A stretch of 64,000 bases of DNA. Source: Alloactinosynnema sp. L-07 (GTDB lineage: Bacteria > Actinomycetota > Actinomycetes > Mycobacteriales > Pseudonocardiaceae). Location: positions 1,240,001 through 1,304,000 of the forward strand of contig NZ_LN850107.1 in the NCBI RefSeq assembly GCF_900070365.1. The letters run 5' to 3'. Shown one piece after another: positions 44,980 to 53,946 of the stretch. Positions within the stretch are counted from its first letter, which is position 1. Each line of letters opens with the position of its first letter. The notes under the pieces were generated by a model that was not told the origin of the DNA, did not search any database, and saw only the letters and a list, made by a program, of their open reading frames with translations. The position numbers and the translations under genes are program-made.

Positions 44980-45654
44980 GTGCTTGAGGGCCTCGCGGCG
45001 GGAGAGTGGGGACAAGCCGGGGTGGGTGTCGACGAAGTGTCGGACCCAGCCCGGTTCCGTCTTCGCGTACTCGCGCAGCGCCCAGCCGATCCCTTTGCGG
45101 AGGAAGAAGTCGGGGTCGTCGATGTTCGCCTCGATGGTGTCGGTGAGCAGGTCGGTGTCGGTGGCCTGCTTCGCCGCGAGCTGGCAGATGATCGACGTCC
45201 GGCGCTTCCAGCGGTCGTCGTCCTTCGCCCAGGTGCGTAGTCGCGGGGCGATGGTGTCGGGGTCCTGTCGCAGCAGCGGGCCGACCCTGCGGCTGGCCAC
45301 CTCGTCGACGTAGTCCCACCAGGCGCCGGTGACGATGAACTCCTCGTAGAGCGGCAGCAGGTCGACGTCCTGCCAGCGCTGGTATGGCTTGTGCCCGGCC
45401 AGGTCGAGCGCGACGTAGCGCTGTTCCCGGTGCGTGGCCTCCCGCCACAGGGCCGCCATCGTGTCGACCCAGGTGGTTCTGTCCGCTATCGGGTGGGCCT
45501 GGAACAGTGCCTTTACCAACGCGGCCCGCTGCGGCTTGGCGACGCCGAAGAAAGGCATGTCGGACTTCATGTACCGCTGCATGTCCGGTGCCTTAGCCGG
45601 ATCGGCGGCGGCGGCCAGCCCGGTCTCCACCGCGGCCACGAGTGAGGCGTCCAT
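44968..45654 (-). CDS. AlkD-like DNA alkylation repair protein
   Basis: A 228-residue HEAT-like repeat protein of the AlkD family, DNA glycosylases that excise N3- and N7-alkyl purines without base flipping. Evidence is FFGVAKPQRAALVKALFQ, WREATHREQRYVALDLAGH, the conserved acidic segment VTGAWWDYVDEVASRRVGPLL and DPDFFLRKGIGWALREYAKTEP. ATG 45654 was chosen; GTG 45678 would overlap the AraC remnant. It is convergent with pheT. Confidence 0.87.
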   Translation of the reverse strand: MDASLVAAVETGLAAAADPAKAPDMQRYMKSDMPFFGVAKPQRAALVKALFQAHPIADRTTWVDTMAALWREATHREQRYVALDLAGHKPYQRWQDVDLLPLYEEFIVTGAWWDYVDEVASRRVGPLLRQDPDTIAPRLRTWAKDDDRWKRRTSIICQLAAKQATDTDLLTDTIEANIDDPDFFLRKGIGWALREYAKTEPGWVRHFVDTHPGLSPLSRREALKHLAQ

Positions 45655-46072
45655 AGCCTCGACGCTAATCGCCGGCACCGACAGCGGACAGCGGGACCAC
45701 CCGTGCCCCGGTGGCCAGCAGCAAGCTCGGCCGCAGCCCGAACATCGCGTGGAACGAGCTGCTCAGGTGCGACGGGCTGGCGAACCCGGCGTCCGCGGCC
45801 GCGTCGGTGAGATTGCCGCCCGCGGCGATGGCAGATCCGGCCGCCAGCATCCGAGCCCACAGCCGATACCGCCGGAAGCTGGTGCCGGTGTAGTCGCGGA
45901 ACAGATGCAGGAACCGTGACGTCGACACCCCGACCGCGGCGGCCAGGCCGTCCGCGCCGCCCGGCATGGACGGATCGCGCACGATCGCCTCGGCGGCCGC
46001 CCGCACCCGCGGCCAGCGACGCCGTCTAGCGCGGGTCGCCTGTCTGGAAGTCCCCAACCGACCGTCACCTAA

Positions 46073-47057
46073 GGCGCGTTTTGTGGGTTGGTCGGCGTGT
46101 TGGTGCTGGATATGAAGGTGCCCCTGCGCAGGCTGGTGATTGCTGAAGATCGCCGACCTGCGAGGGGCACTGTCATGTTGCCTGCTGAGGATCTGTTCGT
46201 CCACTGCTACGTCCTCGTCGATGACCTGATCAAGGATGCAGTGGTGGTCATCCCGCCGCGTCCTGGTCCGGCACCGGCCTGCACTGACGCCGAGATCATC
46301 ACGATTGGGCTGGTCAGACACCTGATGGGTCGGCGCAGCGAGTCCGGATTCGTCGCCGAGATCCGCCGCGAGTGGCCACGACTGTTCCCGTCGCTGCCTC
46401 ACATCAGCGAGGTGAACCGCCGCGCCCGCTGGCTCTATGGCGCCTACGAACAGATCCGCCAGGCCGTGCTCGCCACGGTCCCTGCCGACACCTGGGGTCA
46501 GATCGACACCTCCGCGCTGCCGGTCAAACACCCCAGCCGGGTCCGCGGCCCGGACTCCTGGACCGGGCCCAACGAGCTGTGCGCCCGTTTCGGCCGCGAC
46601 GCCGCACACGGCGAGTGGTTCTACGGTTTCCGCCTCGCTGTGCGCACCGACCTGGGTTCGCGGCTGGTCCGAGCCTGGGCGATCGTGCCCGCGACAGTGA
46701 GCGAACGCGCACTGGTCCCCGACCTGATCGCCGGCGCCGAGCACCTCGTCGGCCTGCTCAACGACAAAGGCTTCAACGGCCGAGCCTTCACCAAATCCCT
46801 TGCCGCACAAGGGATCACAAACCTGGTGCCGCCAACCAAGGCCGACCGCGCGACCATGCCAGCCACCCTGCAGAAGATCATCGCCGAGTGGCGCAACCGC
46901 GTGGAAACCACCTTCAGAGAACTCACCGACACCATGGAACTCGCCCGACACGGCGCTCACACCTTCCACGGCCTGCTCACCCGCACCGCCGCCACCATCG
47001 CAGCCCACAGCATCGCCCGGATCGCCCTACCGACAAACTGAACCCACAGAACGCGCC
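46073..47057 (+). mobile_element. 985-bp insertion sequence with 17-bp inverted repeats and TAA target duplication
   Basis: The left end GGCGCGTTTTGTGGGTT (46073-46089) and the reverse complement of the right end (47041-47057) match at 16 of 17 positions. The element is flanked by TAA on both sides (46070-46072 and 47058-47060). It carries one transposase gene that fills almost the whole element. It lies inside an AraC-type gene. The intact ends and frame suggest a recent, potentially active copy. Confidence 0.9.
46175..47041 (+). CDS. IS982-like DDE transposase
   Basis: A 288-residue transposase. The N-terminal LPAEDLFVHCYVLVDDLIKD resembles the IS982 family start. The DDE core follows: GQIDTSALPVKHPSRVRG (first Asp), ARFGRDAAHGEWFYGFRLAVRTD, LLNDKGFNGRAF (second Asp) and NRVETTFRELTDTMEL (Glu). 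The stop codon lies within the right inverted repeat region. ATG 46175 has GAGGGG upstream; a longer frame from 46088 is possible but reaches into the left repeat. The 3-bp TAA duplication is shorter than usual for IS982, so an IS5-like assignment should be kept open. Confidence 0.88.
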   Translation: MLPAEDLFVHCYVLVDDLIKDAVVVIPPRPGPAPACTDAEIITIGLVRHLMGRRSESGFVAEIRREWPRLFPSLPHISEVNRRARWLYGAYEQIRQAVLATVPADTWGQIDTSALPVKHPSRVRGPDSWTGPNELCARFGRDAAHGEWFYGFRLAVRTDLGSRLVRAWAIVPATVSERALVPDLIAGAEHLVGLLNDKGFNGRAFTKSLAAQGITNLVPPTKADRATMPATLQKIIAEWRNRVETTFRELTDTMELARHGAHTFHGLLTRTAATIAAHSIARIALPTN

Positions 47058-47401
47058 TAAGGGGACCGCGACGGCACGTAACCACGGTTACCGCATCGGC
47101 GACCGGCATGCACATCGGCGACCAAACATAGAAATTCCGGGGAGGCGGGCGAGTCGCCGTGCGCGGTGAACTGGTGGGTCAGCCGGGCCGGGATCAACGC
47201 GCTGCGCGCGGTGGTGGCGCCTGCGGGAGCGCGCACAGTGAAGGTTGAGTCCAAGGCGACGGCGAAGCACGCCACCGCCCCCGAGTGCGGGCCGAGGTTG
47301 AGCGACGGACCTCGGTACATGGCGCCGCCCGCCCACAGCCACAGCATCGGGCAGCCGGTTTCTGAAAGCGCGGACACCGTCACCTGATCCATTGTGCTGC
47401 C

Positions 47402-47764
47402 ATGACCTTCGCGATTCTCGCTCTGGTGGCCCTGTTCTTCCTGGGCATGGGGATTCTCGGCCTCGCCGCGCCCGACACGCTGATCAAGCCGTTCGGCATC
47501 GAGTTGCGGCACTCGCTGGCCCGCACCGAGGTCCGCGCCGTATACGGCGGGTTCGGCGTCGCGATCAGCGTGGTGCTGACCCTCCCCGCACTCGACGTCG
47601 GCGGCCTGCGGACCGGAGTCGCGACCGCGGTCGCCGCGGCGCTGCTCGGCATGGCGTTCGGCAGGCTGGTCTCGGCGGTCGTGGACAGGCCGGTGCGCTT
47701 CTACCCGTCGTGGTTCTACTTCCTGGTGGAGACCATCGGCGGAACGGCGCTGCTCTTGGCCTGA
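47402..47764 (+). CDS. DUF4345 membrane protein
   Basis: A 120-residue protein with four membrane helices: AILALVALFFLGMGILGLA at the start, then the family motif PFGIELRHSLARTEVRAVYGGFGVAISVVLTL, and a final FYFLVETIGGTALLLA. The function of DUF4345 is unknown. It is divergent from the broken AraC-type gene, whose start is only 9 bp away, so it may have been its target and now lack that control. Confidence 0.87.
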   Translation: MTFAILALVALFFLGMGILGLAAPDTLIKPFGIELRHSLARTEVRAVYGGFGVAISVVLTLPALDVGGLRTGVATAVAAALLGMAFGRLVSAVVDRPVRFYPSWFYFLVETIGGTALLLA

Positions 47765-47814
47765 CCTCGTCAAATGACCGATGACAGTGGGTGGGTCCTG
47801 AGTAGGTTGTCGGC

Positions 47815-48318
47815 ATGACCCCGTTCGAGTGGCAGGTCTACGAGCCGGACGGCCCGACCGACCGCAAGGAGCTGTACTGGGTGCTGCCGCTGGTGGTGAT
47901 CCCGGTGGGGTTGATGTTCGTCCAGCCCATGATCGGCGTCTTGGCCCTCGGGATGCTCCCGGCCGTGATCGGCTTGGCCCGCCACGCCCGCTCGGACGCC
48001 CGCGGCATCACTCGCGTCCGCGTCGACCCTGGTCCAGCCCGCGAGATCGAACTCCGCCGCCCTCGCGGCAGGCCCATCGTCGGCTCGCTGGACGACATCA
48101 CCGCCCTCCGCCGCGTGATCGTCGGCTACCGCGGCGGGTCCTCCGACCCGAAGCACACCGTGGAGATCTCCTTCGGCCGCAAGCGCTATCGCACCAGTGA
48201 CCGCTTCACCACCGCCGACCACGACCCCAAGGCACTACTCGCCGCCCTCCAACTCGCCTGCCCCAGCGCCACCACTCTCCCCACCGCCGACCGAACCCAG
48301 TACGTCACCGACGACTGA
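47815..48318 (+). CDS. Membrane protein of unknown function (167 aa)
   Basis: A 167-residue protein with two adjacent hydrophobic helices (VLPLVVIPVGLMFVQPMIGVLALGMLPAVIGLA) near residues 22-55 and a soluble C-terminal domain of beta character (REIELRRPRGRPIVGSLDDI, HTVEISFGRKRYRTSDRF). The arrangement resembles PH-like domains attached to a membrane hairpin, but no family was firmly recognised. It starts ATG 47815 and follows the DUF4345 gene by about 50 bp on the same strand. It is convergent with the NUDIX gene. Confidence 0.7.
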   Translation: MTPFEWQVYEPDGPTDRKELYWVLPLVVIPVGLMFVQPMIGVLALGMLPAVIGLARHARSDARGITRVRVDPGPAREIELRRPRGRPIVGSLDDITALRRVIVGYRGGSSDPKHTVEISFGRKRYRTSDRFTTADHDPKALLAALQLACPSATTLPTADRTQYVTDD

Positions 48319-48343
48319 GCCAGCACGATCCAGTTGGCGCGAC

Positions 48344-48775
48344 TCAGATTCGGCCGGTGATTGGGCGGGCGCGCAGCAGGGCCAGTGCGGTGTCGACCAG
48401 TTCGGCGCGTTCCAGTTCGCTGACCTCGGCGAGGTCGAACCACGCCGCCATGTCGGTGCTGCCGCCGACCTCGAACCGCAGCTCCCCGCCGACGACCCGG
48501 CCCTCGTAGACCACCCGGACGCCGTGGAAGTCCGGCCGCACGATGCTGTCGATCCCCAGCAGCGTCTCGACTTCGACGCGGTAGCCGGTCTCCTCCATGA
48601 CCTCGCGGATCGCGCCGTCCAGTGGGTCCTCGCCGAAGTCGACGCCGCCGCCGGGCAGCATCCACCTCGACCCGTGCGGATTTGTCCACCTGGCCAGGAG
48701 GATCTTGTCGCCGTCCAGGCAGACCGCGTAGGCGGACAGACGGGTGTGTAGGCGGCGGTTGATCGAGAGTTCCAT
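48344..48775 (-). CDS. NUDIX hydrolase
   Basis: A 143-residue protein with the Nudix box GVDFGEDPLDGAIREVMEETGY (GX5EX7REUXEEXGU), which binds Mg2+ and cleaves nucleoside-diphosphate-linked substrates. An N-terminal RLSAYAVCLDGDKILLARW and a WMLPGGG precede it, as in MutT-like enzymes. The substrate is not predictable; a nucleotide-pool sanitation or ADP-ribose type role is possible. It is downstream of the ABC exporter genes on the same strand with about 70 bp between. Confidence 0.93.
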   Translation of the reverse strand: MELSINRRLHTRLSAYAVCLDGDKILLARWTNPHGSRWMLPGGGVDFGEDPLDGAIREVMEETGYRVEVETLLGIDSIVRPDFHGVRVVYEGRVVGGELRFEVGGSTDMAAWFDLAEVSELERAELVDTALALLRARPITGRI

Positions 48776-48844
48776 GGGTTCCTTCGCGCCGGGGGAGCGG
48801 ACAGTCGAAATCTATCCGCCGCCCCCGACACGACGGGTGGAGTT

Positions 48845-49660
48845 TTACCGACCCAGTCGCTGGAACCGGCGCACCGCCAGCGGCAGGAAGATCACCGTGA
48901 TCACCACCGGCCACACGATCGACATCAGTAGCGCGTGCTGTTCGATCCAGCTGTCGCCGGTGGGCACCGGGTTGCCGAACAGCTCGCGGATCGCGTTCGC
49001 CGTCGACGACACCGGGTTCCACATGGCGATCGCGCCCAGCCAGTCGGGCATCAGGTGCGGCGGGGTGAAGACGCTGGAGATCATGCCGAACGGGAAGGCG
49101 ACGGAGAACAGGTTGGCCGCCGCCTCCTGGTTGGGCATCAGCAGCCCGAGGTACACGCCGATCCAGATCAGCGCGAACCGCAGCAACAGCAGCAAACCGA
49201 ACGCCGACAGGGTGGCGACCAGACCGCCGTCGGAACGCCAGCCGACGACCAGGGCGATCGCGGCGAGCACCGCGAGATCGAGCGACGCGCTGATCAGGTC
49301 GGACACACCGCGCCCGCTGACGACGGCGGACTGCGCCATCGGCATCGAGCGGAACCGGTCGGTGACGCCCCGCTCCTTGGCGATCGCCACCGCGACCGCG
49401 GTGTTCACGAAGCCGAACGCCATCGTCATGGCGAACATGCCGGGCATCGCGAAGTCCTTGTAGTCGACTTCGCCGACGTTCATCGCGCTGCCGAACACGT
49501 AGACGAACAGCAGGACCGACACGATCGGGAAGCCGAGCTGCCAAGCGAACACCGTGGGCTGTTTGGCCATGTGGCTCAAGTCGCGGCGGACGATCGTCAA
49601 GCAGTCGGCGAACGCCCAGTAGAGCGCGCCGCCGGAGGTTTTCGATTCGACGGTGGTCAT
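48845..49660 (-). CDS. ABC-2 type transporter permease (DrrB-like)
   Basis: A 271-residue membrane protein with six helices of the ABC-2 permease family. It has [33 protein letters not shown] at the start, a cytoplasmic loop with [23 protein letters not shown] and a late [42 protein letters not shown] typical of daunorubicin-resistance exporters. It works with the adjacent ATPase to export a drug or lipid. Its start overlaps the ATPase stop by 1 bp. Substrate unknown. Confidence 0.93.
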   Translation of the reverse strand: MTTVESKTSGGALYWAFADCLTIVRRDLSHMAKQPTVFAWQLGFPIVSVLLFVYVFGSAMNVGEVDYKDFAMPGMFAMTMAFGFVNTAVAVAIAKERGVTDRFRSMPMAQSAVVSGRGVSDLISASLDLAVLAAIALVVGWRSDGGLVATLSAFGLLLLLRFALIWIGVYLGLLMPNQEAAANLFSVAFPFGMISSVFTPPHLMPDWLGAIAMWNPVSSTANAIRELFGNPVPTGDSWIEQHALLMSIVWPVVITVIFLPLAVRRFQRLGR

Positions 49661-50646
49661 CAGACCTTGGCTCCCTTGGTCTCGGCGAGATCGTCGCTGT
49701 CTTCGGTGCGGTGCCCGGTCAGCCGTAGGAACACCTCGTCGAGCGTCGGGCGGCGCAGACCGATGTCCTCCACCCGTACGCCCGCGTCGGCGAGCGTGCG
49801 GGCGACGTCGGTCAGCGCGGCGACCCGGTCGGCCACCGGCGCCTTGACGGTGCGCTGGTCGACGTCCACGGTCAGTTCCGCGGTGGCGACCCTGGCCACC
49901 ACGTTCGCCGCCTTCGGCAGGTCGTCGGCCTCGCGCACCACCACCTCGATGCGGTCGCCGATGTCGCTCTTGAGCACGTCCGGGGTGTCGTCGGCGATCG
50001 TGCGGCCGCGATCGATCACCGCGACGCGGTGGGCGAGCTGGTCGGCCTCCTCCAGGTACTGGGTGGTCAACAGGACCGTGGTCCCGTCCGCGACGAGCGA
50101 GCGCACCGCCTGCCAGACCTCGTTGCGGCCGCGCGGGTCCAGGCCCGTGGTCGGCTCGTCGAGGAAGAGCACCTCGGGCGCGAGGATCATGCTCGCGGCG
50201 AGGTCCAGGCGCCTGCGCATCCCGCCGCTGTAGGTGTTGACCGACCGCTTGGCCGCGTCGACCAGGTCGAACTGCGCGAGCAGTTCGGTGGCCCTGACCC
50301 GCGCGGCGCGGCGATCGAGGTGGAACAGGCGGCCGAACATCTCCAGGTTCTGCCGCCCGGACAGGATCTCGTCGACCGCGGCGAACTGGCCGGTGAGCCC
50401 GATGCTGCGCCGGACCAGCGCGGGCTCGCGGCTCACGTCGTGCCCGGCGACCAGAGCGCGGCCGCCGTCCACCCGCAGCAGCGTGGCCAGGATCCGCACC
50501 GCTGTGGTCTTCCCGGCGCCGTTGGGACCCAGCAGTCCGTGCACCTCGCCGCGTCGCACCGTCAGGTCGAGACCATCGAGCGCCCGCTTGTCTCCAAACT
50601 TCTTTTGCAAGTCCTCCGCTTGAACGGCATACTTTGTCTCAGGCAT
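49660..50646 (-). CDS. DrrA-type ABC transporter ATP-binding protein
   Basis: A 328-residue ATPase. Walker A is [17 protein letters not shown], signature [14 protein letters not shown], Walker [13 protein letters not shown], with the C-terminal DUF4162-type extension ([19 protein letters not shown]) of the daunorubicin exporter subfamily. It energises the permease that follows. The start lies 3 bp from a perfect 13-bp-arm palindrome and the divergent TetR gene, so this exporter is almost certainly controlled by that repressor. Drug-resistance function is inferred from family. Confidence 0.95.
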   Translation of the reverse strand: MPETKYAVQAEDLQKKFGDKRALDGLDLTVRRGEVHGLLGPNGAGKTTAVRILATLLRVDGGRALVAGHDVSREPALVRRSIGLTGQFAAVDEILSGRQNLEMFGRLFHLDRRAARVRATELLAQFDLVDAAKRSVNTYSGGMRRRLDLAASMILAPEVLFLDEPTTGLDPRGRNEVWQAVRSLVADGTTVLLTTQYLEEADQLAHRVAVIDRGRTIADDTPDVLKSDIGDRIEVVVREADDLPKAANVVARVATAELTVDVDQRTVKAPVADRVAALTDVARTLADAGVRVEDIGLRRPTLDEVFLRLTGHRTEDSDDLAETKGAKV

Positions 50647-50648
50647 GC

Positions 50649-50685
50649 GTACACCGTACCCGATTATGGGTACGGTGTACCCATA
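50649..50685. promoter_or_regulatory. Double palindromic operator between the ABC exporter and TetR genes
   Basis: GTACACCGTACCC (50649-50661) and GGGTACGGTGTAC (50668-50680) are perfect inverted arms with a 6-bp GATTAT spacer. A second palindrome overlaps it: TATGGGTAC (50665-50673) with GTACCCATA (50677-50685), spacer GGT. The site is AT-rich for this genome and covers the divergent promoters. It is the probable TetR binding site. Confidence 0.85.
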
Positions 50686-50702
50686 AAATTTCGGGAGCGG
50701 CG

Positions 50703-51446
50703 ATGACCACGACGGAACACAGCGGCAGCGGCGACCTGAACCGCAGCCTGGAGCTGTTGTGGGACTACGCGGATCGGCCAGGGCGCGGCCGAAAGCCCGG
50801 TCTGACCCTGGACCGGATCGTCACCGCCGCGGTGGCGGTCGCCGACGCGGACGGGTTGGACGCGGTATCGATGCGCCGCATCGCGAGCGACCTCGGCGTC
50901 GGCGCGATGTCGCTGTACCGGTACGTGCCGGGCAAGGCTGAGCTGCTGGACCTGATGCTCGACCAGGTCTGCGCGGTGGTTCCCCCAGCGGAGCCGCCGT
51001 CGGACTGGCGCGGCGCGGTGGAGCTGATCGCGCGCCGAGCGATGGACATGTACCTGGCCCACCCGTGGATGCTGCAGGTCGATCAAGCCCGGCCGGTGCT
51101 CGGCCCGAACGCGCTCGCCGGACTGGACCTCGCGCTGTCCTGGCTGGCCGATGTGGCGGTGTCCGACCAGCAGAAGATCTGCCTGCTGGTGACCGTGGAC
51201 GGGTTCGTCAGCAACACGGCAAGGACGAGGGTCAACGCCCAGCGCGCGGTCGACCGCACCGGCGTCACCGACGAGGAGTTCTGGACCGCGCAGGCGCCGA
51301 TCCTGGAGAAGGCGATGGCGGGCGGGAACTATCCGATGATGGCCGCGTTGGCCGACAACGCCTTCTCCCCGGAGGGGACTGATCTGTTCGACTTCGGCTT
51401 GGGCCTGCTGCTGGACGGGCTGCAGGCCTTTCTGTCACGGAGCTGA
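50703..51446 (+). CDS. TetR family transcriptional repressor
   Basis: A 247-residue repressor. The N-terminal HTH is LTLDRIVTAAVAVADADGLDAVSMRRIASDLGVGAMSLYRYVPGKAELLDLMLD. The C-terminal ligand domain is TetR_C-like (WRGAVELIARRAMDMYLAHPWMLQ, GFVSNTAR). It should bind the double palindrome ahead of it and repress both itself and the ABC exporter until an inducer, perhaps the exported drug, binds. ATG 50703 was chosen because the longer frame would begin inside the operator region. Its last 12 bp overlap the convergent MOSC gene. Confidence 0.93.
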   Translation: MTTTEHSGSGDLNRSLELLWDYADRPGRGRKPGLTLDRIVTAAVAVADADGLDAVSMRRIASDLGVGAMSLYRYVPGKAELLDLMLDQVCAVVPPAEPPSDWRGAVELIARRAMDMYLAHPWMLQVDQARPVLGPNALAGLDLALSWLADVAVSDQQKICLLVTVDGFVSNTARTRVNAQRAVDRTGVTDEEFWTAQAPILEKAMAGGNYPMMAALADNAFSPEGTDLFDFGLGLLLDGLQAFLSRS

Positions 51447-52097
51447 GGCCAGCCGGTTGCGCGCGCGGGCCCGGTCGGCCTCCGGCAGGTCGTCGGCGTC
51501 GAGCAGGCGGGGCAGCAGGTCCGGCTCCAGCGTGATCGCGCGGAACGCCAGACCCATCGTGACGCCGTGGCCGGGGCGGCGGACGACGGTGATCTCGTCG
51601 CCCGCGGCCACCTCGCCGGGGTTGAGCACCTTGAGGTAGGCGCCGGGGACCGCGCGCTGGGTGAACGTCTTGACCCAGCCCTGCTGGTCGAGCCACACCG
51701 CGAACGTTCGGCACGGGATGCGCGGCACGGTCACCTGCAGCAGCAGGTCGCCGATGCGCCACTGCTCGCCGACCTCGGCGCCGGTGACGTCCATGCCGAC
51801 CGTGGTCAGGTTCTCGCCGAAGACGCCGGACGGCAGGGGCGTGGCGAGCTCGGTCTGCCAGCGGTCGAGGTCCTCGCGGGCGTAGGCGTACACCGCCTGG
51901 TCCGGGCCGCCGTGGTTGTCGATGTCGCAGATCTCGTCGCCCGCGACGCCGCTGCGCCCGGGGCCACCGGGTGCGTTGATCGCGACCGCGTGCTCGACCG
52001 GCCGCTTGTCGATGGCGGACCGGCCCGCCTTGGACTCGATGGGCCGGGCGATCCCGACGTTGACCGACAGGATCCGGGGGCGCTCGATGCTCACCAC
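51435..52097 (-). CDS. MOSC domain protein
   Basis: A 220-residue MOSC (molybdenum cofactor sulfurase C-terminal) protein of the YiiM type. Evidence is [61 protein letters not shown] and [18 protein letters not shown], where the Cys is the conserved one. The fold carries sulfur or Moco-dependent hydroxylamine reduction in relatives; the reaction here is not known. Two consecutive GTG codons start the gene. Confidence 0.9.
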   Translation of the reverse strand: MVSIERPRILSVNVGIARPIESKAGRSAIDKRPVEHAVAINAPGGPGRSGVAGDEICDIDNHGGPDQAVYAYAREDLDRWQTELATPLPSGVFGENLTTVGMDVTGAEVGEQWRIGDLLLQVTVPRIPCRTFAVWLDQQGWVKTFTQRAVPGAYLKVLNPGEVAAGDEITVVRRPGHGVTMGLAFRAITLEPDLLPRLLDADDLPEADRARARNRLASAP

Positions 52098-52197
52098 CCG
52101 AAACTACCGCGAACCGCCACTGGGTTTCCGCGCCCGCGCATCGAGAGTTGGCTCACCGCGCGCCGGTCTCGGTTCGGTCCCGGCGGGGCCGCGCGCC

Positions 52198-52211
52198 TAT
52201 GCTCCGGGCCT
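52198..52211 (+). promoter_or_regulatory. Probable -10 element of a leaderless rpe promoter
   Basis: TATGCT at 52198-52203 is followed by 8 nt and the GTG start of rpe; there is no Shine-Dalgarno sequence between them. This fits a leaderless transcript that could drive the whole rpe-rib operon. Confidence 0.45.
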
Positions 52212-52904
52212 GTGTCCACCAGCTCGAAGCGCCCGGCGCCGATGATCGCGCCCAGTATCCTGTCCGCTGACTTCGCTCGGCTCGCTGATGAGCTCGCGGC
52301 GATCCGGGGCGCCGACTGGGTGCATGTCGATGTCATGGACGCGCACTTCGTGCCGAACCTGACCCTCGGCCTGCCGATCGTCGAGGCGCTGCTCAAGGTG
52401 ACCGACATCCCGATGGACTGTCACCTCATGATCGAGGACCCGGACCGGTGGGCCATCGGGTACGCCGAGGCGGGCGCGCACAACGTCACCGTGCACGTCG
52501 AGGCCGCGGCCGACCCGATCAAGCTCGCCAAGGACCTGCGAGCCGCCGGGGCCAAGGCGGGGCTGAGCATCAAGCCCGGCACCCCGATCGAGCCCTACCT
52601 CGACCTCCTCAAGCACTACGACACCCTCCTGGTCATGTCCGTCGAGCCCGGATTCGGCGGCCAGAAGTTCATCGCCGACGTGCTCGACAAGGCGCGCACC
52701 GTGCGGAACCTGGTCGACACCGGGCACCTGAACCTGCTGGTCGAGATCGACGGCGGGATCAACGCCGACACCATCGAGCAGGCGTCCGAGGCCGGGGTCG
52801 ACTGCTTCGTCGCCGGGTCCGCGGTCTACGGGGGCAAGGACCCCGCCCTGGCGATCGAGGCGCTGCGGGGTCAGGCCACTGCCGCCAATCACAGGTTCGC
52901 CTAG
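52212..52904 (+). CDS. rpe: Ribulose-phosphate 3-epimerase
   Basis: A 230-residue TIM-barrel enzyme that interconverts ribulose 5-phosphate and xylulose 5-phosphate in the pentose phosphate pathway. Motifs are [62 protein letters not shown] and [12 protein letters not shown], supplying the metal His/Asp ligands and phosphate site. Start GTG 52212. Ribulose 5-phosphate is also the substrate of RibB, encoded three genes downstream, so its place at the head of the riboflavin genes makes metabolic sense. Confidence 0.97.
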   Translation: MSTSSKRPAPMIAPSILSADFARLADELAAIRGADWVHVDVMDAHFVPNLTLGLPIVEALLKVTDIPMDCHLMIEDPDRWAIGYAEAGAHNVTVHVEAAADPIKLAKDLRAAGAKAGLSIKPGTPIEPYLDLLKHYDTLLVMSVEPGFGGQKFIADVLDKARTVRNLVDTGHLNLLVEIDGGINADTIEQASEAGVDCFVAGSAVYGGKDPALAIEALRGQATAANHRFA

Positions 52905-52922
52905 TCCTGACAGACTGATCCG

Positions 52923-53936
52923 GTGGACGACACCTCAGCGATGCGGTCGGCCGCCGCGCGCTCGGAAGCGGTGCGGGGGACGACGAGCCCGAACCCGCCC
53001 GTGGGGTGCGTCATCCTGGGCCGCGACGGTGACCTGGTCGGCATGGGCGCGACCCAGCCGCCGGGTGGGCCGCACGCCGAGGTCATGGCTCTCCAGGACG
53101 CGGGCGACAAGGCGCGCGGCGGCACTGCCGTCGTCACGCTCGAACCCTGCGCCCACCACGGTCGAACCCCGCCCTGCGCCGACGCGCTCAAGGCCGCGGG
53201 TGTCGCCAGGGTCGTGTTCGCCGTCGCGGACCCCAACCCGCAGGCCGCCGGGGGACGGGCCGTCCTCGAGGCAGCCGGGATCACCGTCGAGAGTGGACTT
53301 CTCGCCGACGAGGTCGCCCAGGGGCCGCTGCGCGCGTGGCTGCACTTCGCCCGCTCCGGACGCCCGCACGTCACCTGGAAGTACGCCGCGACCCTCGACG
53401 GCCGGGTCGCCGCCGCCGACGGGACGAGCCGCTGGATCAGCTCCGAGGAGTCCCGCGCCGAGGTCCACGACCTCCGTAGGAAGATCGACGCGATCATGGT
53501 CGGGCGGGGCACCGTGCTGGCCGACGACCCGGCGCTGACCGCCCGGGACGCGGACGGAACAACGCGGGCCACGCAGCCGTTGCGGGTGGTCGTGGGAACC
53601 GGAGACCTGCCCGCGGCCGCCAAGGTGCTCGACGACAGCGCCGAGACGCTGCACCTGCGCACCCGCGACCCGGCCGAGGTGCTGGCCGCCCTCGCCGAGC
53701 GCGGGATGGTCGACGTGCTGCTCGAAGGCGGGCCGACACTCGCGGGCGCGTTCGCCGAAGCGGGCATGATCGACCGGGTCCTGGCCTACCTCGCCCCGGC
53801 GCTGCTGGGGGCCGGACCTGTGGCGTTGGGCGCATCGGGCGTGTCGACCATCACCGACGCTCACCGGTTCGCCGTCGAAGGGGTCACCATGTGTGGACCG
53901 GACGTGCGGGTATCCGCCGTTCCGGTGACGGACTGA
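52923..53936 (+). CDS. ribD: Bifunctional riboflavin deaminase/reductase RibD
   Basis: A 337-residue enzyme. The N-terminal CMP/dCMP deaminase-like domain has the zinc motif HAEVMAL and PCAHHGRTPPC. The C-terminal reductase domain begins RPHVTWKYAATLDGRVAA with SRWISSEESRAEVH and VLLEGGPTLAGAFAEAG. It converts the GTP cyclohydrolase II product through deamination and side-chain reduction. GTG 52923 lies 18 bp after rpe; riboflavin synthase follows 10 bp after its stop. Confidence 0.96.
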   Translation: MDDTSAMRSAAARSEAVRGTTSPNPPVGCVILGRDGDLVGMGATQPPGGPHAEVMALQDAGDKARGGTAVVTLEPCAHHGRTPPCADALKAAGVARVVFAVADPNPQAAGGRAVLEAAGITVESGLLADEVAQGPLRAWLHFARSGRPHVTWKYAATLDGRVAAADGTSRWISSEESRAEVHDLRRKIDAIMVGRGTVLADDPALTARDADGTTRATQPLRVVVGTGDLPAAAKVLDDSAETLHLRTRDPAEVLAALAERGMVDVLLEGGPTLAGAFAEAGMIDRVLAYLAPALLGAGPVALGASGVSTITDAHRFAVEGVTMCGPDVRVSAVPVTD

Positions 53937-53946
53937 GGAGGCAACG

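Larger units (their letters stand above)
45665..47392 (-). pseudogene. AraC-family regulator gene disrupted by an insertion sequence
   Basis: The 5' part (start ATG 47392) encodes a cupin-like sensor domain: MDQVTVSALSETGCPMLWLW and ARLTHQFTAHGDS. The 3' part (45665 to 46069) encodes an intact double-HTH AraC domain: GLAAAVGVSTSRFLHLFRDYTGTSFRRYRLW and LTDAAADAGFASPSHLSSSFHAMFGLRP. Between them sits a 985-bp IS (46073-47057) with a TAA duplication. Removing it still does not restore one frame: the frame leading into the HTH part has a stop at 47088, and about 60 residues of the usual linker are missing. So the gene was probably damaged before or besides the insertion. Confidence 0.8.

Noticed and set aside
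52905..53946. FMN riboswitch (RFN element) ahead of the riboflavin genes
   Set aside because: The gaps between rpe, ribD and riboflavin synthase are 18 and 10 bp, too short for an RFN element, and its conserved core sequences are not present.
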